Source of the DNA: Eublepharis macularius
Lineage: Eukaryota; Chordata; Lepidosauria; Squamata; Eublepharidae
Length of the DNA stretch: 64,000 bases
Reading direction: 5' to 3'
Assembly (NCBI RefSeq): GCF_028583425.1
Contig: NC_072794.1
Location: forward strand, 26,533,232-26,597,231
Positions within the stretch are counted from its first letter, which is position 1. Every line of letters starts with the position of its first letter. Below, in pieces: positions 45,229-56,581 of the stretch. Both the position numbers and the translations under genes were made by a program. The notes beneath the pieces are model-generated. The model had not been told where the DNA came from. It saw nothing but the letters and a program-made list of their open reading frames with translations, and did not search any database.

Positions 45229-45679
45229 ATAGACTCTCCATTGTTTAGTAAGGTCAGCTGGGGAACTTGTTCTTCTTGCACAATTAGATTGCTCCTTTTC
45301 TTTTACAAGCTTCAGGCCGAGATATGGCCTTCCTATACACTGGAGATTCCAACTGCACACAAGACTTAAGAGAGCACTAGGAAATTTACAGGAGAACTCT
45401 AGAGGAGTCAACGGCATGCAGAGCAATTCCAGAGTATTTGGTGCTGCTGCACGTATGTGGGGTGGTGGTGGTGGTGGTGAGAAAGCTGGGACTCTACAAG
45501 CAGCCCACAGAAATGCTCAAGTGCATCTAAGGCAATATTGTAAAGAATATCCTGTGAACTGTTGTTGCATCCTGAGAAAACTCAGCCTGCGCATAACTCA
45601 GTGCGCATATTTTAGATCCTCCTGGAATACGAGTTTCATGGTGCCTGCTTTTTTAAAAAGAAAATGTATTTAAACTATT

Positions 45680-46730
45680 TTTTTATCCTGCTTCTTTGCA
45701 GTACAAAGTGACTTATGAATTAAAAAATGCTATATCAACAGCCAATAAAATCACAGTTATACAACCCCCCCTTCAAGTCAATAAAAATTCAAAACACAAA
45801 AGCCAAACCAGCAAATCACCCAAAGGGAGTGAAAACTTCATTAACTGACAAGCCTCTTGCATCTGAACAGCCTCCCAGTTTCTTAAGTAAATTCCACCAT
45901 CCAATTTTTCACAATCCAGCATTTGATAAATTTCAAATACAGTTTCTACATACCCAAGACCGGCTGGAATAATACCGCCTTACAAAGCTTCATACTTCTG
46001 CATACCTCCTCTGGCAAGGCTTTCCATGGAGTGACGACCAGCACAAAGATGCCCATAGCCCTATCAGAAGACAAGCACACTTCCCAGAAGGAGAAGATCA
46101 CTAGAAGAGCTGCTGTAGCACAGTGGTTAAGTGGTACGGCTGCGAATCAGCACTCTACTGGTTTGAATCCCGCTACTGCCATGAGCTCAGCGGGTGGCCT
46201 TGGGTAAGCCACTCCTCTCAGCCCCAGCTCCCCAGCTGTATTGTGGGGATAATAATAACACTAACTTGTTCAGCCCTCTGGGTGAGGCACTAATCTGTCT
46301 AGAAGAGCAGTATTTGCGCGCAGTTGTTGTTGTTATTAAGATGGCATTGTGCCAATTGTAACCAGCACATATATTAAGAAAGATGGTTCCTCAAGTATGT
46401 GGGCCATAAGAACATAAGAAGAGCCCACCGGGTTAGACCAGAGGTCCTCAAGTCTGGCAGCTTGTTCCACAGAGTGGCCAACCTGTGGTTCCATCCAGAT
46501 CATGAATGATCAAGCCAAAACCCGTGAAATGAAACCAGAAATAAACTGGAAGCCAGTGAAGTTACTGTAAGATCAGTGTTATGATGAGTATAACACCATC
46601 CACTAAAAAAAAGACGTGCTGTACCAGCTCTAGCTTGCATGTTACTTTCAAAGGCAGCCCTACGTAGAGCAACTTACAGCACTCTTGCCTTTTGTGTAGC
46701 TTCTGGAATGGCTTTGTGAACCATGAGCTC
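45680..46730. repeat. Ancient LINE-associated repeat, interrupted by a SINE
   Basis: 45680-46050 (ataaaatcacagttatacaa) and 46560-46720 (ctgtaccagctctagcttgc, aaaggcagccctacgtagag) look like parts of one old dispersed repeat. The SINE at 46110 and a CR1-like bit (aagaacataagaagagccca at 46405) sit between them. Confidence 0.4.
46110..46345 (+). repeat. tRNA-derived SINE
   Basis: gtagcacagtggttaagtgg A box, ggtttgaatcccgctac B box, ccactcctctcagccccagc body and a gttgttgttgttattaaga tail. Same subfamily as 683. Confidence 0.75.
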
Positions 46731-46899
46731 TGATTTGTAGGTTGCTTTCAGTGTGGCCAACCCCCCAAGTTTGCACAGTCCTATGCATGGCCGAGCCAGC
46801 CTCGACACGGAGTTTAATCTAAACCTCAGGAAATCCACAAGGAGATCTAAATGGCAGAGACAGCAAATCCGTCAGACAAGACAGCAATTGGGTGAGAAG

Positions 46900-47690
46900 G
46901 TGCCAAATCACCCCTCTGGTTAATTATCTTGCAGGGAGTTCTTTCCCCGCTTGTCCTAGCCTCAGTGAAAGCTTGGCCCTGAGGCATGCTCTGCAGATGG
47001 CTGACAGCCACAGCTGGATCCATTCAATTCCAGTCTGAGCTGGATTGTGCACAGTCCCTGACGAGTGAAGAGGGGCTTGCCAGCGCTCACAGCTGCTCAG
47101 CCAAAAGGCTAAGGCCTTGGGCTGAAGCCAACCCTTTCATCTCCTCTCTGTTGAGCCTTGGGTTTTTTTTTAAGCCCTTCTGCAAATGTTTTCCTCTCTT
47201 TCTGTCCAGATGAAGTAAAAAGGATTATTCCAGCTTGAAGGAGTCAAGGACAGTTTTAGAGTCATCGTGCCCAAGGCCTCCACACGAGACACACCTGCTC
47301 CGAAGTCTGATTTTAGGCCTCAAGAGGAGAGGCCAGGGAAGCCAGCCATATTCTGTGTTTAAAAATAGGTTCTGCAGCGCTTGAAGAGGGAAGTGGGGCT
47401 TTAGCAAAACCTGTTATTAAAATAGATGCCTACATGGGACAGCTGGTTGCCTTTGCACTGATAAATTAGCACTGGCTGTGGCCTGGAAATGATCCTACTC
47501 TGGCATGGTTTTGTGCTTCCCCAGGACCTTTCTTCATGGTCAATCTGAAAGATTTCTCAACCACGTTTTAGTGTTTGTGAAATACTCTCTCAAGACTATC
47601 CTCAGTGCTAGTAGCCCCCTGTTACAGGCAGAGTTGCTCTTTCATGATCCCTTTCCCCACATTCTACAGTTCCTCCTTTCCGGGTGATGT
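46900..47690. other. Unique-looking intergenic DNA
   Basis: No repeat or gene was recognised. Relatively GC-balanced; it could hold conserved non-coding sequence. Confidence 0.35.
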
Positions 47691-47990
47691 CATTGCGCAG
47701 GTGCAGGAGCACACACATCCTTTGCAATGGGCTGATCTGAGCTTCAAACAGGCCCAATTTGGCCTGTTTGGGGTCCAAATTGGCATGCTGCAAAGCATGC
47801 ACATGATCTTGGGGCGGTGCAATGATGTCACTGCTGGGAGTGATGTCATTACACCGCACACCAGGCCTGTTCCTGTGCCCTTCTCCCCTACTGGTCAGGT
47901 GAGTGCTGGCAGAGGGGAGGTGGAGGGTGAAAGCGAGGAATCCCCTGCCCCCACCGGGGGAATGGGATCTCTAGCCCAGACACACAAAGA
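47690..47990. repeat. Dispersed 'tttggcctgtttgggg / gatgtcat' family
   Basis: cgggtgatgtcattgcgcag, aatttggcctgtttggggtc and gggagtgatgtcattacacc correspond to the block at 23700-24115. Confidence 0.5.
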
Positions 47991-48251
47991 ACTGCAGAAT
48001 TGATCAACTCATGCATTACTGAGTGTCCCAAGTAAAGGCATGTTCTGTTCAAGCTTTTGTTCTTAGCAAGGGAACAAAGAGGTGAAAACACGCAGTCTAG
48101 GTACTTCTTAAACAATGTTTGATTTAGGACCTGCTGGCTTTTCTTGAAGTTGCAGTAAGTTAGAATTCATCATTATCTTAGATCTCCGGGTTGGGACACC
48201 TCCACCGTTCCCTACCTCATGGGCAAGAAAGAGTCCCTAGCTGAGAGCTTA

Positions 48252-48467
48252 GAGCTAAAACAGACAAGACACCTGACTCATGGACATGTGTCAGTTTCCC
48301 ACAAGTTTCCATGGGAAGTATAGTGAGAAAGAATCTCTGCCAAGGAGAAGAGGGAGAGAATCCCTCTTCTCCCTGGCAGAGGTTCTTTCTCACTACACTT
48401 CCTGTGGAACATTGCAGGAAACTGTTGTGCGTCCTCCACACATCAGGTATCTTGTCAGTTTTGGCTC
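48252..48467. mobile_element. MITE, TIR gagctaaaacagacaag, TSD TTA
   Basis: 216-bp inverted-repeat element ending cttgtcagttttggctc. TTA is duplicated at 48249..48251 and 48468..48470. The arms agtgagaaagaatctctgcc and ggcagaggttctttctcact could form a hairpin. Confidence 0.85.
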
Positions 48468-48969
48468 TTAGTCCAACATGGCTTGTGCCTGTCCAAATAA
48501 ATGCCCCAAATGGAAGAGAGACCCCTTCTTCATGTTCTGTGAATGAGAAATCTTTCCCACCTGGGTATCATTTGAATCTTCCTGTTCCTAAAGGAAGTTT
48601 ACTTTCTAGCCATCTGGCTGTTAGCAGTCTCTGTTTCCTTTTGGTGTAATCTGGCAGCAGAGTGTGAATTAGTAGCCCTTGTCCTGTGTTGGCCAGTGCT
48701 ATTAGCATAACGAAGAGCTGGGCTGCTCAGTGCTGGGAGCTTGCTGAATTGCAACTGATAACAAAGCTCAAGACTATGTATGCACTTGCACTGAATCGAG
48801 ACATTGGCTTCCTGTCTCATTACCAATGCTAATTTCTCCACACCCACTACCCCTCTGCATACCCCACCCTATTCAATCATGCCTGCTATTGTCATTCACC
48901 AGCCATTGTCATTCAGCATCTGAAATCACTCCACTCTCCAAGATATAAGGACAGATGGACTCACATTCT

Positions 48970-49106
48970 AGCTGTACCTGAAGAAGTGAGCTGTGATTCA
49001 TGAAAGCTCATACCCTACCTCAAATTTTATTAGACTTATAGGTGCTGCTGGACTCTTGCGCTTTTCCACTGCTACAGACAGACTAACGTGGCTACCCATC
49101 TTGATC
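48970..49106. repeat. Possibly Penelope-like repeat half
   Basis: cctgaagaagtgagctgtga then ttcatgaaagctcataccct, ttattagacttataggtgct and gactaacgtggctacccatc. Confidence 0.6.
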
Positions 49107-49788
49107 GGGCTCCTATTAAGGCATAATTAATATATGATGGACATTAGGCCTTTAAAGATTTCATTCCTCCAAATGAAGTCACTCAAAATACTAAAAGCCA
49201 CCTCAATTCTTTTCCTTTCAACGTAAAACACTTTCTCTTTCAAACCTAACAGAAGAAACAAATCTTTAAGAAGAGCTACTCTTCCCTCAAAGCACTTTCT
49301 AATATATTAAATCCTCAAGTAGGTTTCCTTCTGTCTTCTTTACAAAAGTCTTCTGTGGGCACGCCTTATTCTTGTTTTTCTTAGCAATCTTCTAGCAATG
49401 GAATCACGTTGAGCATGGGGGTTCCACGCATCTTCCCTCCCTCCACATTTTCCCCTCTGCTATATTGGTTCATTTTCTTACAGGCATGCCTTTAAAAAAC
49501 ACAGATTTTTTGAGAGAGGGTGCTGTCAAAATTGGTGGCATCACAGCACCCCCCCTTTTTTTTTGATTGCACAAGACCTAAAAGAGGTACTTGGCATGCA
49601 CATGTGTGGGCATTGCTATATTGTCCCTGTGGACAAATGTGGAAAAATGTGCCTCACTCAAAGATTCACACCAATATGTGGATGTTTGGAGCTACAAACT
49701 GATTTTCAAACGTTCTGTTGACAAAGAGCAAGCAAACAAAGAGGAGTCAATTGCACCCCCCTCCAATTAATTGTTTCCAAGTTGCTTG

Positions 49789-51158
49789 TGTTGCCAAGTA
49801 GGCCCCCTCTCCAGCTTTAAGGCCTGCCATGGACTGTGCCAGAGTTTCCTGCGTTGCTGCTTTACTGCCACACCAAGATTGTGTGTGCTCCAATACACGT
49901 GTCAGTTTCCTGCCTGCTTGTTAATTACCTTGCTGCTGCAATAGACTGTGTTAGTTTCCTGACTCCATGTCTGGATGACTCCACAAAGGACTTTCCTCCT
50001 GGGCAGCCCTGCCCAGACCTGTATCTGGACCTCCCAGTGCGTGTTTGGACTTTATTGCACATGTGCCCCGTGCCTGCATTGCCATCCACCACGGACCGCA
50101 ACTGTTCCCTGCTATGGACTGTGTTTTACGTGCTGTTCCCCCTGCCTCCATGGAAGCCTGCCTCATCTGGGCCCAAGCCGCTGTTAGCAGCAGAGTGCCT
50201 GCCGGGGAAACCTCCAGCGAGCCTGGCCAGGCGCTCCCTGGTCAGTTCCCACCTGGGGCCTCCCATGTGCCGGTCCCCGAGCTTGCCCTCGCTACCGGGC
50301 AGCCTACCAACCATGCCCAGCCGGCAACCATGTTCTTAGACAGCCAGAAGACCAAGAGAAGAAGCCTGCTTTGGGAAGCCATTTTGGAGAAGCGGACACA
50401 CCATGTCTGCAGCAAGAGAACCTCACCCCGCTCTACATATCTTAGGAGCCGCCCCAGAGAAGAAGCTAAGTGCTGACCATCCCAAGCACTTAAAGAATGC
50501 ATCTCAAAGAAACCTCCGCATTCCAGAGCTGATGACATCAGGGCAAGCCCTGTCTGCTGGAACATCCTTTCAACACGCTCGGATCTCCCCCTCCCTCCTT
50601 TGTCCCCTCTTCCTGAGGTGTCACTATAACACAATCAGATTCCTAAAGTGGCCCATCCAAGACATTCAGTAACCCATTAAAGCCTTTGTTTTAATCCGTG
50701 AGAACCACCAAGTACAGCACCAGCCAGGGTACATTTTGGGGTATTTAAGCTGGTCCCTCAGACCGCATGGTGCTCGTGCCATTCCTATCCAGACCCCCTT
50801 GCTGTATGTCTGTGGATCCAGTGCTGGCATTGGACCACCTTGCTGCCGTGTCTCTGCTCCGCTTCAGGATTGTAAATATCGCCCTTATCATCGTGGGTAC
50901 CTGCTCATGCGACCGTCTCTGTACTTCTTACTCTGCATTTCCCAGTTCTTGTATGCTTTCTTGGATGTATGTGCAAGTTCAGTCTTACGCCACACTATTA
51001 GTAAAGACACGTGTTTATTGAATCTATTTGTAGTCTGCCTCTTTATCACTAGAGTGTCTGGAATCGGGACCTCCGTAAACATTGGTTAGATCTGCGCTAA
51101 TTTTAGTTCCAGACTGCTGAGCTAATTTCCCCATTTAAAAAGAGCAGTTCTGGTAACA
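49789..51158 (+). mobile_element. Solo LTR, copy B (uninterrupted)
   Basis: 1370 bp from TGTTGCCAAGTAGG to CTGGTAACA, the same LTR as 3648..6373 in the opposite orientation. Flanks cttg/ctcg are not a perfect duplication. A TATA-like gtatttaagctgg lies near 50738, about two thirds in, so a U3-R-U5 layout in this orientation is plausible. It carries a 167-codon open frame (49836..50339) that has a counterpart in copy A. Confidence 0.85.
49836..50339 (+). other. LTR-borne open frame of 167 codons
   Basis: The frame begins [15 protein letters not shown] and is rich in Leu, Pro, Cys and Ser, with hydrophobic stretches ([20 protein letters not shown]). The matching frame in LTR copy A (5844..6326, - strand) is also open for about 160 codons and differs by a 9-nt in-frame gap. 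No homology was recognised. It may be chance, since LTRs are usually non-coding. Confidence 0.3.
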
Positions 51159-52089
51159 CTCGGTACTTAATATTTAGCTGTGTAAATGTATCTGGCAGGC
51201 TGAGAACAATGAAGGAGGGTAGCAAAGGCAACTCTGCAATGTTATTTTTTTTAAATATTTTTTTAAAAAAATCAACTTGCCTACAGTATGTAATGAAAAA
51301 TACCTTCTTTCTGAAGGGGGGGGAAGGGGGCATTGTTGGAATACGTCAAGAAAGTTGAGCACTATGGCAAAGAGTGAAGGCTGAGTGCCCAGAAAGAGCC
51401 ATGCATGTTCCTGTGCCATCTGAAAGTGCAAGGAAACAAATGGAAACAGCAAAAAATAAATTGCCAATACAGTAGAAAGTGAGCACAGGGCAGGGTTGCC
51501 CCACACTCATGGTCCAGTCAGCAGAAAATGGGCAGGAAGTGGAAGGAGCTAAGAAAAGCACAGGAAACATTTCACATGCAAACATGACTCAAGTTTGATT
51601 GCTAGGAAAGATCAGGGCAAAAGTATTCTCCAAAGAACCAAGAAATAAATGGGGAAAATGTGAAATGAAAACTAATGGCTCCGGGGAATGTGTGGGAGAC
51701 ATGGGATAAATTGAAGCAGTAAGGGACCAGAACTGATGCAATAACACCATAAGGAAAAGCCCCAAGTCTTTGAACAAACGGATCTGTAAAGGGAACAGCT
51801 GCCAGGTCAGAGGCGTGTGTGCAGCACTTCACTCCTGCAAGAAGGGAAAGGTTACCCAGCTTGCCTTGTTTTTCAAGCCCTGTTTGCTTCCCTCTTGGAG
51901 CAAACCAATGACAGGGAATGAAGAAACGCTAACATGACAAGGCTGGATTACATGGAGGTTGATGGAACCCTATCACTTTAGAAGAGCAGCTGGCTGTGCA
52001 CAAATCTGAAAATATGCTGCTTCAGTGTTGTCTTTGGAAGTGGCTTCACATCTCTTTCTGTCTTCCTGTCTTAGATACTCTTGACGATA

Positions 52090-52410
52090 AGCTGAAGAAG
52101 GTAAGGTCAGGAGCTTGGGATGGGACTGGGGTCATGGGGGTGCATGGCATCACACATGCCATAATGTCACTTCCTAGGAAACCCAGAAGTGATGTCATAT
52201 CACTCTAGGGCGTCTAGGAAACCACAAGGTTTCTGGCAATTCCTAGAGCTACGTGATGTTGTGTCTGGGTTCTCCTAGGAAGTGACATCACACCACTCAT
52301 GAGGCCAATTTTTAATTTTTTCTCCCGTTGCCTCTTGGAACAGCAGCAGATGACAATGGTTGCTGGTGGGAGGCATTGCAACCCTAGAAGGAAGACATTA
52401 AAGTGGTGGC
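52090..52410. repeat. Dispersed 'gaagtgatgtcat' family
   Basis: cccagaagtgatgtcatatc, ttctggcaattcctagagc and ctaggaagtgacatcacacc are mirrored around about 52240 and resemble 28190-28440. Confidence 0.4.
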
Positions 52411-52519
52411 AGGAGGTGGTGGAGAACATGAGACCTGTTTTCCTTCATTTCTGGATCCATAGCAGCATCTTCTCCACCCACACACCAAACTGGATTATAG
52501 ATGAAAATTGTTCAGTAGG

Positions 52520-52728
52520 GGAAGAGGTATGGCTCAGTAGCAGAACATTAGCTTTGCATGCAGAAGGTCCCAGGTTCAATTCTCTACATCTCCAGGTAAA
52601 AGAATTGGGTAATAGGTGATATAAAAGACCTCTGCCAGAGACCCTGGAGAGCCACTGCCAATCTGAGTAGACCGTACCAACCCTGATAGACCAATGATCT
52701 GATTCAGTATAAGGCAGCCTCATGTGTT
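52520..52728 (+). repeat. tRNA-derived SINE (second family)
   Basis: gaggtatggctcagtagcag A box, caggttcaattctc B box, ctggagagccactgccaatc, then gatctgattcagtataaggc and agcctcatgtgtt. Confidence 0.75.
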
Positions 52729-52910
52729 CAGTTGGCCTTATGCTTTCTCAACAGTGTGCTGTCCTAGAAGATGTGAGAAGGCCCCCTATCATTAGTTTTG
52801 CCAGGCCTCTGCTCTCAATCCCCAAGAGCTTTTGGAGGTGGGGAACAGGGAGGGGAAGCATCCATTGATACAAAGCTGAAGTTGGTTCCCAGGTCCCAGG
52901 TCCTAATTCA

Positions 52911-53300
52911 CAGCAATGTCTAATACAAGGTTCTTGGAGGCAGGCCACATAGGAGGCCTTAGCTCAGGAACCAGAGACTGGATCAGCACCAGCACATGTC
53001 CTCTTGTAGGGGACAGTCTCTGGAGTTCAGGGGTGTGTGATTTGGGGTGATCCAAAGATTGTTTTGGGGTGCAGAGGGCTAATATTTTCACCACTTCCTT
53101 ATTCAAAGCCATGTCTAATACAGGGTGCTTGGAGGATGGCCACATTCGAGGCCTTAGGTCCAGAACCAGAGACTGGATCAGCACCAGCACATGTCCTCTT
53201 GTAGGGGACAGTCTCTGCTATACAGGGTTGTGTGATTTGAGGTCAGCCAATTTCTTTTTCTCCCACAGCAGCTGCCCCCTTTTCTGCTTATTGATTTGTT
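52911..53300 (+). repeat. 195-bp tandem duplication
   Basis: Two direct copies start at about 52911 and 53106 (atgtctaatacaaggttctt / atgtctaatacagggtgctt). Both contain accagagactggatcagcac and tgtcctcttgtaggggacag. Confidence 0.85.
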
Positions 53301-53769
53301 CTGGGAGCACTCTACTTTGAAGCTGTTAACTCAAGAACTGGGTTTTGTAGGATGACCCACTATAGGTCCACTTAGAGGGCTGAGTCTGCTGAATCTGGAG
53401 GTGTCTGATATGTGCCCCTACAACCTTTATTTTGGGGTGCAGAGCTTTTCAGTTTCCCTATAATATTTTTCTTTGGCTTTGCGAATAAAGAACTAGGAAA
53501 TGCAAAGAAGGAACTGGGAACTGGGAACCTTCAGCTTCGTTCCACTGATGTGAATTTCAATCAATGCTTCAGGTAAAACCTGGACAGACGTTGCTTCCCC
53601 TTCCCCACTGCTCTATTGAGCAAATGCAGGAGACATGATAGCACTGGTAGGAGGGCTCCTACTACAAGGGGGTTTATAGCAACCCCGCCTACAATGGCCT
53701 GCTTCCATAAGCAATGCACAGCTGTGCGATTCACAAATGACTTTGGCAAGTGACCAAGGATTATGGGGG

Positions 53770-53935
53770 GACTACTTGCTGGAGGAGCAGTTTAATTATT
53801 AAGGATATTGTTTGTTGAATTTTGGTTGGTTTTTTGGCTTTAATTGTTTTGTTGCCTGCTGAGCAGGCCTTGAGCCGCCAAAATGGTGGGAAAGGTGGGA
53901 TGTAGCTATTTTAATAAATAAATAATATTCTCTCA
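53770..53935 (+). repeat. LINE 3' tail (L2-like)
   Basis: ctgagcaggccttgagccgc then gggatgtagctattttaata and aataaataa. Confidence 0.5.
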
Positions 53936-54536
53936 ATTATATTTTAAACTAAGACACAGGAACACCCTTGTGGGTCTGAAAAAGCTACTGTGAGTAGTGC
54001 AGGGAGCAGCAATTTGTTGGGCAATCAAAGCCAAATTCCTAAAATGGGGAAGGATGGACAACAGAAACTTTGCCAACAACTGAGGGCTTAAGTACATGAG
54101 ACACTGTTCCCAGATCCATCCCAGAGTCTTCCCCAGATCCTATCAAGCCAGTGCAAGCAGGGAATTCCCAGCTGAAATGGGGACCACAACATGCCGGGCA
54201 AGGAGGTTTTCGCTTTCCCTCTTGCTATTTTCTCAGTCTGAAATGGGCCTGGGGTGAGGCTGTTTGGTCAGGTGGGGACACTTATGTATACTTTTTAAGT
54301 TTTTTTATTTTCAATATCTAACATAAAAAACTACAGAAGACTACAAAAGTATAGAGGGGAAGGGAAAGAAAAAAAAAGGGAAAGGGAAAACTGGGAGACG
54401 GGAAACTCAACATACAAACAACAAACACTACACTACATGTCTTGTATTCCCTTCATACTGCAATTTTTCTTAAGAGTTAACTTTCTAATATGCTATCAGA
54501 TTGGTAGGTCTTATACAATACAGATTATATTCAGGA

Positions 54537-55427
54537 TCAGAACTTCTCCCCCCCCCCCTTGCGTCTCGGTCTTAATTCTCTCTGCGCAGCTGGAGCAGCT
54601 GCGCCCGCTCTTTCCTCCCCCCCACTTTCCCCTTCAGACTTCGAACTTTCTTCCTGCTGAAACTCCTGATGATTGAACAAAAAGTCTGTCAGCTGCACGT
54701 CCGATGTAATCTTGTAGGTTTGATCTTTATATCTGAACCAGACGCCTTCTGGGAACAACCACTTATATTTTATATCACATTTCCTCAAGAAAGCCGCAAG
54801 TCCCTTATACTTGAATCTTCTTTTACGAGCCAAAAATGGAACATCCTTCAATATTTTAACCTTATTGCCCAAATAATCCAAGTCCACATTATACGAATTG
54901 CCTAAGATGGTGTCCCGAGTCTTCTTAGATGAAAAGTCAATAATAATCTCGCGAGGCAGCTGCCACTTCATTGCATACTTTGAAGATGTCCGCCGGACTT
55001 CCAAAATATCGTTTTTTATCTCTTCTTTAGTTGCCTTTGCGAATGGCGCCAAAAGTCCAGACACCAAATCTTTTAAATTTTCACTTTGCTCTTCTTTTAC
55101 ATTTTGAAGACGCAATACCGTTTGGGCACGGTCCACTTGTAATCCTATTATTTGATTCTCCAAAAGCTTCACTTCCTTACTTGTTGCTTTCATGAGTACT
55201 GCGTTCTCGTGCGCAGACTGCTCTGCTCCGGTCGCTGTTTCTTTAATGGCTTTCACCTCGCTCTCCACTGAATCAACCTTTTGCCCCATTTCATTCAGTT
55301 TCGCGACAAAGGGCTGCACAGCATCGAAAACTGCTCGTCTCACCAGCTCTTCCAACGTTTCCCCCTTCCCCTGTAATGTCACCATCACCGATTTACTCAT
55401 TGCTGGGCTCTGCTTTCTCGTCGCCAT
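54537..55427 (-). CDS. L1 ORF1 protein (RNA-binding nucleic acid chaperone)
   Basis: 296 residues with no stop or frameshift. L1 ORF1p coats the element RNA in cytoplasmic particles and aids target-primed reverse transcription (family knowledge). In order: a basic N-terminus; a heptad-rich coiled coil at about residues 35-110 (MGQKVDSVESEVKAIKET, LLENQIIGLQVDRAQTVLRL, QNVKEEQSENLKDLVSGLL); an RRM-like part (EIKNDILEVRRTSSKYAMKW, QLPREIIIDFSSKKTRDTIL); a C-terminal domain with WLFPEGVWFRYKDQTYKI; and an acidic-then-basic tail ending RRKGGGEKF. The length is near that of squamate L1 ORF1p. It lies inside an ORF2-less element, so any mobility would need ORF2p supplied elsewhere. Confidence 0.88.
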   Translation of the reverse strand: MATRKQSPAMSKSVMVTLQGKGETLEELVRRAVFDAVQPFVAKLNEMGQKVDSVESEVKAIKETATGAEQSAHENAVLMKATSKEVKLLENQIIGLQVDRAQTVLRLQNVKEEQSENLKDLVSGLLAPFAKATKEEIKNDILEVRRTSSKYAMKWQLPREIIIDFSSKKTRDTILGNSYNVDLDYLGNKVKILKDVPFLARKRRFKYKGLAAFLRKCDIKYKWLFPEGVWFRYKDQTYKITSDVQLTDFLFNHQEFQQEESSKSEGESGGEERAGAAAPAAQRELRPRRKGGGEKF

Positions 55428-55833
55428 CTTAGGGGGGGGGGCGCCAACTAAGTTCCAAAACTCGGTGCAGGGGAAGAAGTCTGCGCCTTTTTAGCTTCAA
55501 TTCCCACCGATCCTTCGCATACGCTTAAAAATCAGAAGGGATTCGCTTACTTACAGGTCTTCACCTTAAATCTGCTTATTGCTGTTCTCCATGGCCCGGC
55601 AGCACACGCGGTGCTGCGCAAGTCTGCCGGCCTCCGTTGGAGCAAGCGGGCAATTTACCCCCTGCATTACTTCCAGAGGGTTCTTCCCGCGGCGCCCCGG
55701 ATCCAGGCTCCCTCCCTGGGAGTCCTGGAGGTTAACCCTCGAGGGTCAACCGCCCAGTCAGCCTGCTCAGACAGTTCCCCCCGGACCTGCGGAGAGGAAC
55801 GTCCAACATGGCCGAGAAAACGAAACCGAAATC
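55428..55833 (-). promoter_or_regulatory. L1 5'UTR, probable internal promoter
   Basis: About 400 bp of GC- and CpG-rich sequence between the ORF1 start and the 5' duplication. It begins (- strand) cgatttcggtttcgttttct and includes ggccatgttggacgttcctc. L1 5'UTRs carry the internal pol II promoter; no specific box was identified here. Confidence 0.6.
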
Positions 55834-56581
55834 GGGACACTTATGTATACTGATGGGCTATGCATAAAAGTAGTGGCTTTCCCAGGGCCATTTCAAGCCA
55901 GAAGAATGGGAATACTTAAGCTCCCTCTCCCCACATGCTGTGGACACAGTCCAAATCGAGCCCCATGCATTTCAGAACTGACGTTTCAGCCAGGAACTCC
56001 CAGCACATGTCCGCCTGACAGGACTTGGGGTAGACTCAGGCATGGACCAGGGAACAGTGTTTCATGTAGTCTGGCCCCAAATTGGAAATTATTATGAACT
56101 CAGGCCTGGTACTCTCTCCATCAGTGATGCTCAGTGGCTTGGGAGCTCTTCTGAGCATGGCTCCCTGGGGCACCCACCCATGAATTTCAGAATTGTTAGT
56201 AATTTCCTAAGTAATCAGAATAATTCTACCATGACCATGGGCCCAAGATAAAACTGTTTTATTTTAAAAACACAACACAACTTGTCCATGATGATTATAA
56301 TTGAGGTTTTGCAGACAGACAGGGTCAACATCTGCAGGCGAATGAGGTGGCAGAATCAAGTCTACCACTGCTGAATTCTAACAAGACGCCCAGTAATGGC
56401 AAAAGACACTCCTGCATGCCCGGAGGTACACTAGTTATTATAATGAATGGTTATATTATCATTATATATTATTGTTTGTGCATGCTTACAGTGTCTCTCA
56501 GGATGTCCAGTGGTCTTCGTAGCTTTTTTGGTTGATTGGAGTCATGAATGTGGCTCTCTGTGATCCACAGAGTACCATTGC

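Larger units (their letters stand above)
54293..55833 (-). mobile_element. ORF1-only L1-type retroelement, 18-bp TSD
   Basis: A 1541-bp insertion on the - strand: GC-rich 5'UTR (55833..55428), intact ORF1 (55427..54537), then about 240 bp of 3'UTR ending tattgaaaataaaaaaact. Both sides carry gggacacttatgtatact (54275..54292, 55834..55851). ORF2 is absent although both ends and the duplication are present. It is therefore a complete insertion of an ORF2-less RNA, comparable in layout to mammalian HAL1 elements. Confidence 0.88.

Noticed and set aside
50045-50476. 143-codon frame overlapping in LTR copy B
   Set aside because: The matching frame in copy A is interrupted by a stop near 5920, so it is not conserved between copies.
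55579-56097. 172-codon + strand frame
   Set aside because: It runs antisense across the L1 5'UTR and into the older repeat beyond the target-site duplication; GC richness explains its length.
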